Below, piece after piece: positions 11,424 through 22,080 of a stretch of 64,000 nucleotides of DNA. Every line of letters begins with the position of its first letter. Position 1 is the first letter of the stretch. The stretch lies in the NCBI GenBank assembly GCA_977006965.1, contig OZ345370.1:2638880-2702879 (forward strand), given 5' to 3'. The DNA comes from Phymatolithon calcareum (lineage: Eukaryota; Rhodophyta; Florideophyceae; Hapalidiales). A program made the position numbers and the translations under genes. The notes beneath the pieces were generated by a model. It was not told the origin of the DNA. It saw only the letters and a program-made list of their open reading frames with translations, and searched no databases.

Positions 11424-12185
11424 CTTTCATTCTTTTACTACGGGATTTCTCGAAGCTTATGGAACAACTCCAAATCCTTACGGCTCTAGTAGACCTTAAC
11501 AGATACGAGTAGTACTTGATGTCATAACAGATATCCAAGCTGCACAAGGTGCAGACCATGGTCCAGCTTAACATCCATATTGCTACGCTGCCAATTTTTA
11601 TTCGCCGTACTTCACTGGGATGCCCGGGTTGGAAACCATTTAGGACGTTCACGGTAGCTAATCATCTCTCTGCCTTCTCTCATTTCCTTCTGTCTGCTCT
11701 CCCAGCTTCCTTGAGCGTTGCGGTACACCACACAGGGCGGAATCCATGTACTACCATACTACCAGAAGGTGATAGTCTTCTCCCATGCGGAGGCCGGAGC
11801 ACAGCCTCTTGTCATTTCAAAAAACCCTGCAATATAGCGGGAAAAACTCTTGGCTCCTTCCTGTGACGCACAGGTGCACGGGAAGCCGGACCGGTTATCA
11901 TAGCCCGCCTGTATCAAATCGGCTTAAATTCGCAAGATTTCTTGGAAATCCAGCGACGGCCGGGTTGGGACTGGCATTTCGAGCGTGGCAAGTTCTTGAT
12001 TTGCCGAGTCCCAGGCGGGCGCGTTCGCGATAACGCCAGCCATTTCCGACGGAATTGTCGTCAGAAGAATCTCGTTGCGCAGCATTACTGATGCGACCAC
12101 TTGCGCCGGCGCGGACACGGGCGCCCGCGCCGGAATCTTGTCCTTTGTCGCTTGTGGTCCGTTCGGTCCGGTCAGGCCCTCTCCC
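11424..12185. mobile_element. 762 bp insertion with a 12 bp flanking duplication
   Basis: The sequence interrupts the right direct repeat and is flanked on both sides by GTTTTTCGCTTT, consistent with a 12 bp target-site duplication. That length suits a LINE/SINE-type or similar insertion better than most cut-and-paste elements. A minus-strand frame at 11924-12125 is open but not recognised. No terminal inverted repeat or poly-A is evident. Confidence 0.5.
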
Positions 12186-12865
12186 GTTTTTCGCTTTGAT
12201 AGTAGTACAAAAGATAGTTTGTCCCTTCCTCTTAGTAAAGGAAGGTGGAGGTTTCTGGATTCCGGCTCGAGTGCTTGCATCCTACACGAATCAAGCCTGT
12301 GAATTCCCTCAACCACTCGGAGTCGGAGACTTTCCACCACTTTCTGATCCCTTCTTCTTCGTCGTGCAAGAAGGTATGGCGGGGAATCCAGGGACAGATC
12401 CGTGCTTTTCTTTTCGTGCGTTCGCCTCAAGATCGGCGGACCTTCCAAGGCTGTCGCCTTAAAAGACGACGTCGATTCCGCCAGTCTGATCTCGCGCTGA
12501 AAGTGCTTCGTCGCACAAGCCGGTGTTAAGTCGCTTCTCTCGAGCAGAACACCTGTGTTGTTCCATTCCGGTACACTATCCGAAATTGACGTTCCATTCA
12601 AGGTCGCCATCATGCAGTGTTGCCGACATCGCTCAACGCTTCGCACCCTACCTTCTTTTCGCTTTCCTCATCATTCTTCTCACGCATCATCAGGACGCCG
12701 ATTTCTACCACTCCCCTTTTCCTTCTCTTCGTTTCTTGTTTTCTCTTCTCTCTCTTTTCTTTCCTCACTTCAGTCATTCATTCTTTTTGTTTCTCCCGCA
12801 CTTTTTCTCTCCTGCGGTCTTCTCTGAGCAGTGTAGCGTCGGGTTCTTGCGAGAATGGCGCTACA
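12186..12865 (+). repeat. Direct repeat, right copy, second part
   Basis: Resumes homology with the left copy at GTTTTTCGCTTT and continues through the GGAAGGTGGAGGTTTCTGGA block and the C/T-rich tract to GCGCTACA. Divergence from the left copy is considerable, so the pair is old. Confidence 0.75.
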
Positions 12866-13148
12866 GGTTGCTTTTCTCTTCATGCACAGATCAAGCAACA
12901 CATCGAGATCGCCTCTGCGTACTGCCAAAGTGTGTCAACGAGTTTGCAAAGACTGAGCGCCAAAACAACATCTGTGGGATTTGGCTCGTCCGCCTTCGGT
13001 ATGACTGTCGTCGATGGTCAGAGTGATCTTCGACAGTCAGAATTATCGACGTGGACTGAGAGGCGACTTGAACGAATTGGTGCTACCGTTGATTGATTCC
13101 TTAAAGGCACGAAGGAGTAAGGGTTCACTGTTTGTTCACCTGCTGTTC

Positions 13149-13897
13149 TGACGCATTTCCAGCTCGCCGCAGAAGTCAGTTTACTTTGAAGAGACCATAG
13201 CTGGGGCACACGAAGCGCCAAGAGCAGAGCCGAAAATGGCCACGAGACCAGCGAGAGAAATCCTGCATTGTCGGTGTGCTATTGGCTGTCGCTTTGGAAG
13301 CGATAGGACGGCAATAAGGTTTACCACTTGCCCGTTGACTCTTTACGGTGGTACCGTTCCCGCCGGACAACAGTTACCGCAGGCGCGGTAGTAGAACTGC
13401 AAGTCGCGCGTAAGTGACGCCAAATACAGAAGATATGCCTCGTGGCGTCGCTCTGCTGGAGAAGTCGAAGTGCTGGTGAAGTGAGACGGACGCCGGCCGC
13501 CGGGGCATCGCTAGCGAAAGCGAAGAGCCCGCTCCCGGCGCTATCGTGTTCGAGGAGCACGACGTTTGTGAGCCATTGGCAACACACGGGTACATAAGCG
13601 CGGCGCGATGCCGCTCGTGGTTAGAGTCGGCATCAGCTCGCCAGCGCAACCTCATTTGTTTCACCCACCCTCCCGTTACTCACTAGAATAGATTTTGAAC
13701 GTAGGCTATTGCACGGGATCTGCCACTGCTGGATGCAGTAGCTGCAGTCTGGAGGACTGGGGAATCACACGCTTGTGCGTGCTTAGCCCGGTGGGCATTC
13801 CCATAGCAAGGCAGAGTGAAAGCAACCTCTACAATAAACCCGCTAGGGGTGAGTTCTGACAAAGTTGTGGGCAAGCAGCTGACTCGAACAAAAGTAA
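13149..13897 (+). mobile_element. Deletion derivative of the YR retrotransposon
   Basis: 13149-13664 matches the left end (2774-3383), with one rather than two copies of the about 100 bp unit. 13719-13897 matches the right end (8049-8228). About 55 bp of unrelated sequence lies at the join, and all coding sequence is gone. The copy keeps both termini and the terminal hairpin, as expected of a nonautonomous element mobilised in trans. Divergence from the long copy is low in the terminal parts. Confidence 0.8.
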
Positions 13898-13956
13898 ATC
13901 ATGTTATTTCACAGACACTGGCGTGGACCGACACTTATCTAGTTATTTGACCGATA

Positions 13957-14033
13957 CTGTGTCATCTCATATCACAAATTATCTGTTCCGTACAGTAGCT
14001 AGACGAGCAAGCACGAATTTCCATATATGTGGC
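13957..14033 (+). repeat. Half copy of the foldback element at 16672
   Basis: Runs from CTGTGTCATCTCATATCACAA to CATATATGTGG and matches 16672-16748 with a few changes, but lacks the second arm. It is a truncated copy or a precursor of the inverted repeat. Confidence 0.75.
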
Positions 14034-15718
14034 ACTGCTCTAGATATTTCACCGTCAGTGCACCACCACGAGCACACTCTCTATAGTTAGACTACTTAGG
14101 CAAAGAAGCTCTCTGCAGCAGAGGGACTTCACCATCAACTAAAGATCAACCCTTTCGAACAAAATACCATCCAACTCTAAATTAACGTGGCATTCCTCCG
14201 AGTCCTTCCATACTGCAAATATAAATCTGAATAATCGAGCAATAACGCTGAACTCCAGCGCACTTGGTCAACCGAACGTTTCTAAGTGGTTCGTAATGAA
14301 AATTGTGAGAGAAAGTATGTCCCGTTGAAATGCAGTACAGAAAATCGAAGCATCGTGCAAAAGGGGAAAATTACACTTATGCAAATACTTATTGCAATCA
14401 CAATCCCCAATAGTGTATTCTCACTGCAATTAGTTGCAATCGCAATGGATTGGGTCGCACGTCTGAGCTCTCTGAGATAGCTCTGCTTTCCACTTCGCAT
14501 GGCTACAGCGATCAGCATATATACAGTTTTAGAAGGGAATGCAGTTAGAATGGTACGGCATTAAGAAATAGTGAGAAGCTTGCATGTACTGCTGTGCTTC
14601 CTACTGCAAAAGAGAGCGATGAAATAAACTATTGGAGCGTTCGTGTGGTACGTATGTGAGAAAACATGAAAAGGAAAGGTAGAAGGGCACACCCACATAC
14701 GAAGACTATGCAGTGCGGGTCTTTTGTAATGAAAAAATGAGAATAGTGCCCAGTGATGATGTTGGTTCTTTTCCTTAACTTGTCTGTTTTTTTCTCCCGG
14801 CTTCCCCCTCGCTGGTGAGCGAGTCCTTCTTAAGCATCGCCTGAGTGACGACGGTGCTGTAAGCAGCTATGGGGAACTCGAGTTCTGTAAATGTTGCTTT
14901 AATCTCGGCTTGGCTAGGTTGGTGAATTAAAGTTGGTTTTGATCAGTCGTTTTTATCGCGCGCACACCGCAACAAAAAACCGGTCAGAGAAGGGACACAG
15001 GCCCAGTTCTGACCGTACCGTATTTTGACCATTAGCCTTGTCGTAGGTCCCGCAATTAGTGTCAGTACACGTGTACATGTCATGCACCAATATAGAGTCC
15101 CGTGCGCCAAAGGGCGAGGGGCACCGACTGCAAGAGCTCGCAACGAGGGCGGCGAATGCCCATCGTCGGACGCAATAGGGTCAGACAAAAATTTTTTTTC
15201 CCGCCCGCCGCACCCTACAGTTGACAAGGAGAACCCCGTACATACTGGGCATGCCTGGTTCTAGGCAGCATCTGGGTTGAGCAAACTGGCGATTGCCAGA
15301 ATTCGTCTGCTCTCTACGGATTGCTTACAGTACAGATCATCTGTAAGCACTCTCGGGGCTGTAAGTGCTATACCCAACCCAGACGCCTCCGTCGACCACA
15401 ATCAAATGTGGGTGCACCGCAATAACGACGATTAAAGTGAGATCTGCCAAGGCTACTTGACCCGCACTTACCCTTTGTGCGCATTTGTTTTCAGCGTTTT
15501 CAATCATTTATAACAATTGGTTAAAAAATTACTATTCTTCACTGAATAACACAGTCACAAGCACCAGCCGCCACGGAGTGTTTCGGGAGTGAGATTTCCG
15601 CAGCGCAGAAGGGGTCCAAGCTAATTACAGTGCATTAGTATGGAACAGAAGAAGTGAGCTGTAAAGGAAAGAGTCCAACATTCTGGTCTTCCACGTGAAC
15701 TCGCGAATTGTGGACTCA
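14034..15718. other. No recognisable gene
   Basis: Contains an ATTGCAAT-rich patch (about 14385-14450) and a short hairpin, TGCTTACAG ... CTGTAAGCA, at about 15322-15350. No open frame has recognisable protein character. Confidence 0.5.
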
Positions 15719-15868
15719 CCGCAGTTGTTTAGGGTGGAAGCGTCTAATGACGAGCGACAGGCAGAGAAGAAGCTAGCAGGATTAACGCCCTGTCGTAATC
15801 AAGTAGAGGAAAAATAAAAAAGCACTGCTTGCTAGCGCCACAGGGGAATAAGCATTCATTTATTTTTA
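15719..15868 (+). repeat. Dispersed repeat, copy 1 (pair with 38325)
   Basis: Shares GTCTAATGACGAGCG(A/G)CAGGCAG, a CCCTG(T/C)CGTAATC block, AAGTAGAGG and GGGAATAAG(C/T)ATTCATT with 38325-38493, in the same order and orientation. Family and termini are unknown. Confidence 0.7.
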
Positions 15869-15875
15869 TACTGTA

Positions 15876-16590
15876 ATGAGATCGTTATTTTTACTTCTTG
15901 CTATCCCCGCAAGGTCAGCTGACAGTGCCTCTTTTCACGATGTCCTGTGCTCGTGGGAAGTGACCTCTGTGTCATCATGTTTTCGGAAAGTATGCCGAAC
16001 ACCGCCGGGACCGAATGCGAGTTCTGTGCCGACTGGGACCACCAAAGATGAGGAGACGTCATCAAGCAGAAAGGTTTGCATTAAGCCTGGTAAGGCACAA
16101 AAAGCGCCTTGAAGAAACAGAAGAGTACGTTGGAAGAGATGAGGACGTAAAGGAAGCAATGAAGGATATTGAATATCTCAAGATGTATGAAGACTTGCGA
16201 AAAGCCCTTCAGAAAGCCCAGGAGGGATCTGTCACGAAGAAGAGGAGGAGAGAAGAAACAATTAAGGTATGGGAAAAGGAAGAAGAAGGCAGATCAATGA
16301 AGATTCCTATTGAAGGCAAGCTACCAGGGATCCTTTACATAGGAGAAAGAACAACACGTTTAAGGTGCCTAAGGTTGACATCCAACCGAGCACCCCTTTG
16401 GAGGAAATCAGTGTTGGGTGCTTACTGTGGGATTACCGCGGTGGTCGAACTAGTCGCCTTACAACGTACTCTAGCGTCATCGAAGATGAGTACAGAAATT
16501 GAGTTTGAGTGCAAGAGACTCACAGGAGCTCTTGTTGGGAGAGAATTACGAATCAAGAACGTTTTGAGCAGCCAGATGACTATAGCGTAG
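15876..16590 (+). CDS. Uncharacterised Lys/Glu-rich open frames
   Basis: Two overlapping plus-strand frames (15876-16112 and 16015-16590; neither starts with a certain ATG). The first begins with a hydrophobic stretch that could be a signal peptide, then turns Ser/Thr-rich. The second is strongly charged from about 16090 to 16310, with E/K/R-rich helices of coiled-coil type, and then loses this character. A single gene would need a splice or frame change near 16100. I recognise no family, and the composition may be accidental. Confidence 0.25.
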
Positions 16591-16671
16591 AGATTATGCA
16601 AGAGCTGCCCCGTTACTCCAAGGTGAGGCTTTGGGAGCTCTCAAAAATAAAATCATCAAATATCCCCCACC

Positions 16672-16787
16672 TCTGTGTCATCTGATATCACAAATTATCT
16701 GTTCCGTACTGTAGCTAGACGAGCAATCACGAATTTTCATATATGTGGAAATTCGTGCTTGCTCGTCCAGCTACGGAACACATAATT
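16672..16787. mobile_element. Foldback (MITE-like) inverted repeat
   Basis: The left arm at 16693-16737 and right arm at 16748-16787 are imperfect inverted repeats of about 40 bp (TGTTCCGTA...AGACGAGCAA versus its complement) around a short CATATATGTGG centre. A half copy lies at 13957-14033, so this is a mobile or duplicated family. Confidence 0.65.
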
Positions 16788-17587
16788 AACACAGGGATTC
16801 GCCCGGCTACGGAAACAAAATTTGCGCTTTCGGGCGATACGGAATACGTCCGAACTCGTGGAAAATGACCATATTTCCAGCGAGTTAGGTTTTTCATGTC
16901 TGCTTATACTTTTATCTTTTTAGATGTAAAATTGTCGTGCTCTAAGCTGTTAAGGCCTCTCCCGAAATATTCCAGAATGACTGCAGTACTTGCGAATCTA
17001 GCGTCCACGTGTGACACCGGAGGCTTTTTCTAGGCCACCGAATCGTGTTGCACCCACCGTCTTGATATGAAGAAAAAGAAGAAGAAGAGGAAAAAGTAGA
17101 TTATGAGAGAAAGAGCTCTTGTCAGCCGCAAATACTCGTGACTAATCCTTCTTCAGTCTGTTGCTGTTCTGTACTTTTGAAGCCCCCAACAGCACGAAAG
17201 CTGTACGAAAGCTGTCGCCACGTAGTCTCGTTCTATCGACGGAAAAACTATTTTTCTCACGGAGACCACCCGTAGTGAAGACGACTGGTACCAGTCGCAC
17301 ACCACCGGGAAAGTCGCAAGTCAAACTTAACCATGCATCATGCATAGGGAATATAATCCTGGAAAGCCACAGAAGCACCTCCAAATTTGTCCCCTTTTCC
17401 TTGCACGCTCTCCGGTATCACCAAATTGCAGCTTCTGATCCCACCCCGGAAGTCGCAACGCTTACCTCTGTGTAGCCGATGAGCGATCTTCAAAGCTGGT
17501 CCTCCCCATAGGGACGTGCAACCAAAAAATTGTGGTACTGCAGAAGTTGTTTAGTAGTTGCCTAAACTCGTTACTAGCAGAAAATAC
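16788..17587. other. No recognisable gene; 3' flank of the oxidase gene
   Basis: AT-rich at first, with an AAG/AAAG-rich patch near 17070-17100. The open frames on both strands at 17140-17480 have no recognised domain. It must hold the 3' untranslated region of the minus-strand oxidase gene near its right edge; I cannot place a polyadenylation site with confidence. Confidence 0.4.
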
Positions 17588-20500
17588 TCAGAACACTCTC
17601 AATCGCGCCTTCATGCCCCCAAGAACATGATCCGCAACACCACACACAATAGCCCACAGTCCCTTCGTTTTCATAACAACATCAACGGTCTCTGCATTGA
17701 ACGGCAAAATCTGAACACCCTCAGCCGCATTCCCGACCTTCACTTCTCTCTGAATAACTTGGCCCTTCCAGATTGGCGCATGCATGGACGATTCACTGCC
17801 ATATCCAAACACATAGAACCGGATCTTAGTCCCCAATTTCCCATGAACCTTCGGATTATTGCAGTACAAGTACCCATTAACACTATGCATGGCATTGCTC
17901 TCAAGCCAATCCTCATCTTCGCCCAGTGCATCTATACGAGCATCAGTGATAAGCTTCGGACGCTTTGCGAAGGTCTGCAGGCTTTTCTCGATCAGCGGCG
18001 ACTCGTTCTCACGAAAAATGTTCATCAGCAGCGGATACGCCTGCCACGTGTCTCTCGGCAATCGTTTTCTCTTGTTCAGTCCGCCCTTCTTCGTCACCGC
18101 GTAAACTCCAGTGAGTCCAGCCGCAGTGTGCGCGATGGGATCCACAGATGAGTAGTACACGTAAGGAACAGCGCTAAGATCGGACTTGGAGGGGCCGTTT
18201 TCCTTGCGAACACGGTAATGATAGACTGCTTGGGCGCCCGGGGCGACCTCGTCAGCACTGGGCATGGCGCGCAAAAGTTCCAGGCCCACGAAGTTCACGT
18301 TGACTGGAAAGCTTAGTTTGTTGCGGAACACGATCCTGACAATTTCGCCCGCCTCAAAATGCAAGAGGGGGCCGACTATGCCAGAGAACGAATTCAACCC
18401 ATGCGTTGTGAGATATCGGAATTTCGAGTCGCGGTATTCGCGGTACATGGCTTTGAAGTATTTAGATCCTGGCGTGAAGTCACCGGGCTCTGTGAAAACC
18501 TTCTCCGCCTCCCCGAATGGTCTCCCATTGCATCCATCTTTCCCTACTGGAGTGTAATCCCACTGCACTTCCTCGGCAGCGATGAAATGCGTCACGCTTA
18601 TTGGCGAAATGGGCTTATGCGGTCTTCCATGTGGCTCCACAAAGTACGAGGTCCTCATCCCGGCGATAACGTGATCGTTCACGTTGCAGCGAAGCTCGTT
18701 TAGTCCCGTATGACGAGGGGTGACAAGCGCGCTTTGGAAGTATCCTGCAAGAAGCGTGCCAGAACCGCGATTCGCTTCAAAGTCCAACTGCAAAATTTCG
18801 TTGCCGACTTGCGGAGTGTGTAAGTCAACTTCTGATCCCAGGGCGTAAAAGTAGAATCTGGTTCGAACTCCCTGTCGCAGCTTGATCACCGGCCCATTGC
18901 AGTACAGATAGCCGTTGATGGAGTGCATCAAATTCGACTCTTCGAAAGTTTCATTTTCAAGCAACTCCTGCAGTTCTGCCTCCGGGAGTTCTGCATTCTC
19001 CTGAATCCGTCTGGCATTGTCCACAATATGGAAGCTCGCGCCCTCGTTCATGACTGTCATATGAATGAACACTTCTCGCATGTCGTCCATCGGCAACAGC
19101 GTTCGCGGGTTGTACAAGCCCTGTTTTGCAATGACCACAATGACCCCAAAGAGGCCGGCGTAAGTATCCGTAATCTCATTGCGATGACTATGATACATCC
19201 ACAACTTCGTCTCCTTCCTCTCTCCCGGCCCCGGGCCGGCGCGCTCCGGAATTTCCCATCGGTAAGTAAACTTTCCGCCGGTCGGCACGGCGTCGTCCTT
19301 TCTTTCCTCCGGGGAAGAGCCGTCATTATACGGTGCACCCTCATTCGCCTTTGTGTAAAACAAACCATGAGGGTGCATGCTGGTGGGGTCTTTTGCCTTA
19401 TTGCTGAAATGCACGACAATGACCTCGCCGACGCGGCCACGCAGCACGGGCCCCATGACGCCGAGATGCTGCATAGAATCGTCGCGCTCAACGCGAGTCG
19501 TGAATGTGGCGTCAGTGTACTCGAAGTAACGCGTTTTAATGTACTTCGACCCGATTGCGAAGCCTTCGCCACCGCCTTCCAGGTCGATGGTGAACTTTTC
19601 CTTCACAAAAATTAGCTCGTCGTCGTTGAAATCGCGGTTGTCGCACATATTTCGGCCCGTCGGTGCATAGTCCCATACGACGTCTTCAGCCTGGATGTAG
19701 TAAACCCTTTCTCTGGCGTTTGGGCTGACTGTGCTCTCGGTGGGCGTGCCATCGGATTTAACCGTGGCCAGCGCCACCATGCCGGCGTGTAGATGATCGT
19801 TAATGTGGCAATGGTACAGCCAGGTGCCCACATTGTCGGCAACCATTTGCACTGATGATGTAACTCCAGGCAACAGGCGGATGGAGTCTGTGTGCTGACC
19901 ACCCGCGTTGAAGCCAATGATACCATGTATGTGGGCAACGTGGACATCGACTTCATTCCCGACGGCGCCAAAGTACCAGCGTGTAGGTTTGTCTTTCACC
20001 ATTTCAAGGCCCTCCAGCGAGCAATAAACGCGTCCGTTAATACTATGCATGAGATTGCTTTCCTCCTCATCTCCTTCTTCTCCGCCCTTGTTCTCATTGG
20101 CGACCCAGAGAATAGTGACAAGCTCGGTGTGCACACCTTTCGGGCGGCCATTCGACATTAATGCGCCCTTTTTGTATACCAGGGCCGCGCCCAGCAGTCC
20201 TTTATAGATGCCCGCGCTGCCGTCCGGGCCCTGTCCTACAGTGCCCCTGTACAGAAGCATTTGCGACTCGACGAAGGACTTTGGCGAGGGCGCATTCTCC
20301 ATGCCGACATGGTAGCGAAGAGTAACGACTTTGCCGGGGGCCACTGGTGGGAACCTTCGGATGGGATGTAATCCGTCTATCTCGAAGCCGAACGTGCTCT
20401 GCGCAGGATCGACGACATGTTCCGGTTTCAAGCCGCGTAGCACAACGACGAGCGTCTCGGACGCGGCCACACGCAGAAGCGGACCAAGCAACGCGAGATG

Positions 20501-20896
20501 TTCTTCGTCTTTTCCACGCTGTTTGAGCGTCGAGAAGGTGGAATCAGTGTACTCGCGGAAAACGATTTTGTCGTAAACAGATGTTGGAATGAAGCCCTGT
20601 GCGTTGATGGGGTCTCCGGAGCCGACAAAAAGTAATTGATCTTCCTTGAACGCGGCGTTTATGCAACGATCTCCGTTGGGACCTGCGTTCAGACTGCGGT
20701 TGTTTGCAAAGACGGGATAGTAGTCCCACTTGATGGCGTCGATGCCGATGTAGTACACATGACTGCGTCGCCTCTGGAGCGGGCGATAGGGCGGGGCACG
20801 CGGGTGCACATGGGAGAAAGGGCGCGGCTGGGCGACAACGCAGGCGAAGATCAGCGCTGCAAGCAAGAAAAACCTGAAGTTACAGGGAGGTGACAT
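17588..20896 (-). CDS. Six-domain multicopper oxidase (ceruloplasmin/hephaestin-like ferroxidase)
   Basis: 1102 aa in one exon. The N-terminus has a hydrophobic core (residues 8-22, FRFFLLAALIFACVVA), so the protein is probably secreted; no C-terminal membrane segment is seen. Six cupredoxin domains form three pairs, each pair ending in an ESN(L/A)MHS(I/V)NG even-numbered domain. Type 1 copper ligand sets (His, Cys, His, Met) are complete in all three even domains: 319/363/368/373, 693/737/742/747 and 1039/1085/1090/1095. The eight trinuclear-cluster histidines are 322 and 324 (HIHG), 362 and 364 (HCH) in domain 2, and 508 and 510 (HPHG), 569 and 571 (HSH) in domain 3. In ceruloplasmin the cluster lies between domains 6 and 1; here it lies between 2 and 3. 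The Asp before each type 1 His, part of the iron site in ceruloplasmin, is kept. The likely role is Fe(II) oxidation for iron uptake, as for the algal FOX1 type. No permease gene is nearby. Confidence 0.9.
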   Translation of the reverse strand: MSPPCNFRFFLLAALIFACVVAQPRPFSHVHPRAPPYRPLQRRRSHVYYIGIDAIKWDYYPVFANNRSLNAGPNGDRCINAAFKEDQLLFVGSGDPINAQGFIPTSVYDKIVFREYTDSTFSTLKQRGKDEEHLALLGPLLRVAASETLVVVLRGLKPEHVVDPAQSTFGFEIDGLHPIRRFPPVAPGKVVTLRYHVGMENAPSPKSFVESQMLLYRGTVGQGPDGSAGIYKGLLGAALVYKKGALMSNGRPKGVHTELVTILWVANENKGGEEGDEEESNLMHSINGRVYCSLEGLEMVKDKPTRWYFGAVGNEVDVHVAHIHGIIGFNAGGQHTDSIRLLPGVTSSVQMVADNVGTWLYHCHINDHLHAGMVALATVKSDGTPTESTVSPNARERVYYIQAEDVVWDYAPTGRNMCDNRDFNDDELIFVKEKFTIDLEGGGEGFAIGSKYIKTRYFEYTDATFTTRVERDDSMQHLGVMGPVLRGRVGEVIVVHFSNKAKDPTSMHPHGLFYTKANEGAPYNDGSSPEERKDDAVPTGGKFTYRWEIPERAGPGPGERKETKLWMYHSHRNEITDTYAGLFGVIVVIAKQGLYNPRTLLPMDDMREVFIHMTVMNEGASFHIVDNARRIQENAELPEAELQELLENETFEESNLMHSINGYLYCNGPVIKLRQGVRTRFYFYALGSEVDLHTPQVGNEILQLDFEANRGSGTLLAGYFQSALVTPRHTGLNELRCNVNDHVIAGMRTSYFVEPHGRPHKPISPISVTHFIAAEEVQWDYTPVGKDGCNGRPFGEAEKVFTEPGDFTPGSKYFKAMYREYRDSKFRYLTTHGLNSFSGIVGPLLHFEAGEIVRIVFRNKLSFPVNVNFVGLELLRAMPSADEVAPGAQAVYHYRVRKENGPSKSDLSAVPYVYYSSVDPIAHTAAGLTGVYAVTKKGGLNKRKRLPRDTWQAYPLLMNIFRENESPLIEKSLQTFAKRPKLITDARIDALGEDEDWLESNAMHSVNGYLYCNNPKVHGKLGTKIRFYVFGYGSESSMHAPIWKGQVIQREVKVGNAAEGVQILPFNAETVDVVMKTKGLWAIVCGVADHVLGGMKARLRVF

Positions 20897-21640
20897 GAGG
20901 TGGTGCAGACGTTGAAAAGCACGTGTGCAGAAAGAGAATCACCGGGAAGGGCAAGGACAGCTATTGGCGTTGGAGCAGCCCCGTGATTCTGCAGTGGAAC
21001 AGAAAGAGATGGACACCATGATGGCGGGCGGTAACGAAATGTAAAGTGCGTGGGGTTTGCGGCATTCGTTCGGGAATCATGATTGCCGCAGGACATATCT
21101 TTGATACGTCCACATAGCGGGATTGGCACGGCGTCCTCATCTGTGCCGCTTCCAGCACTTGAGATGCTTACGGAAAAAATAAGGGGGTCGTATACGATAC
21201 TGTAGATGCAGTGAGGGGGATTCAAGGACCCCATATGATATCATACTGTACAGTACAGTTTAAATACTGTAATTTCAGAAGAGGTTCTGGGGTTTGCGGG
21301 AAAATTTGAAATATCGAATAATTTGGGACTATTGATGAACCAAAATGTTGTGGAAAGAGTCCAAGTATTTCCATTTGGGGCTTGCTGTTTTCATTCATTA
21401 AATGATAACACATATTTTGTGTCATCATCATTGCGTTGCATAATAAAGACATGCTTTGATGCAGCAGTTTAGTCACCTGCTTCAATTCGGACCGCTTGCA
21501 ATGCAAGCAAGCTGTAAACTTGTGTTCTTTTTGGACGGAGAAATGATACGTATTTCAGTTCAGATGCAGTGATGTTCGAACTTGGGCATGCGTCAGTGCA
21601 TCCTGACATTCCATTGCACAATTGCTTGGATGCTAATACA
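20897..21640. other. 5' flank of the oxidase gene, no other gene seen
   Basis: Upstream region of the minus-strand oxidase. No convincing TATA box or iron- or copper-responsive element can be named from sequence alone. Beyond about 21240 the sequence becomes AT-rich without coding character. Confidence 0.4.
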
Positions 21641-21654
21641 CTCAGTAGACTTAA

Positions 21655-22080
21655 TCGTTGAGTAGAGCAAAAATTCGCCAGAGATTCGGCGAACATTCGG
21701 CAAACGTTCGGCAAACGTTCGGCCGTTTCTAGCCGAAGTTCTAATTTGTCAATTTTTAATGAGCTCCCGCTCGCGAGTTCGCGAGACACTCGAAAAGTTA
21801 ACTGCGAATCTTTGTCATGCATAGCTTATAGAACATACTACATCACAGCGATCTGGAAAATGTTCATGCTTTCCTTAAAAATTCGGTAGGTAAAACTTCG
21901 AAAAATCGCTGAATTGCCGAACGTTCGGCAACTTTGACCACCTAATTCTTGTCGTTCGATTGATCGAGCTTATTTATTGCACCGAATCTTTGAATACCTT
22001 GGTCATTTCTACCATAATTCGTGTCCGTTCGCTGATAAAGTTATAGTACTGGCGAGAATTCGGCAGGAGAAGTTTAAAGA
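21655..22080. repeat. Region with repeated CCGAACGTTCGG-type palindromes
   Basis: ATTCGGC(G/A)AACRTTCGG words are tandem at 21670-21720, and GCCGAACGTTCGGC recurs at about 21917, with further TTCGGCA near 22060. The 12 bp core is its own complement, so the region can form hairpins. It may be a decayed foldback element. Confidence 0.45.

Larger units (their letters stand above)
8605..12865. mobile_element. Possible nonautonomous LTR element bounded by about 920 bp direct repeats
   Basis: 8605-9527 is repeated in the same orientation as 11180-11423 plus 12186-12865. Both copies end in CGCTACA and share the same CT-rich tract near their 3' end. The left copy is continuous; the right copy is split by a 762 bp insertion. 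The 1.6 kb between the repeats has no retroviral-type coding region. A purine-rich tract, (AAAG)n then AACAAGGG, lies directly before the right copy, where a polypurine tract would sit, but it can equally be the tail of the LINE fragment at 10879-11172. No flanking target duplication was found. A plain duplicated repeat is the alternative. Confidence 0.4.

Noticed and set aside
19057-20161. Other-strand and other-phase frames inside the oxidase gene
   Set aside because: They are shadows of the well-supported 1102-aa frame and have no domains.
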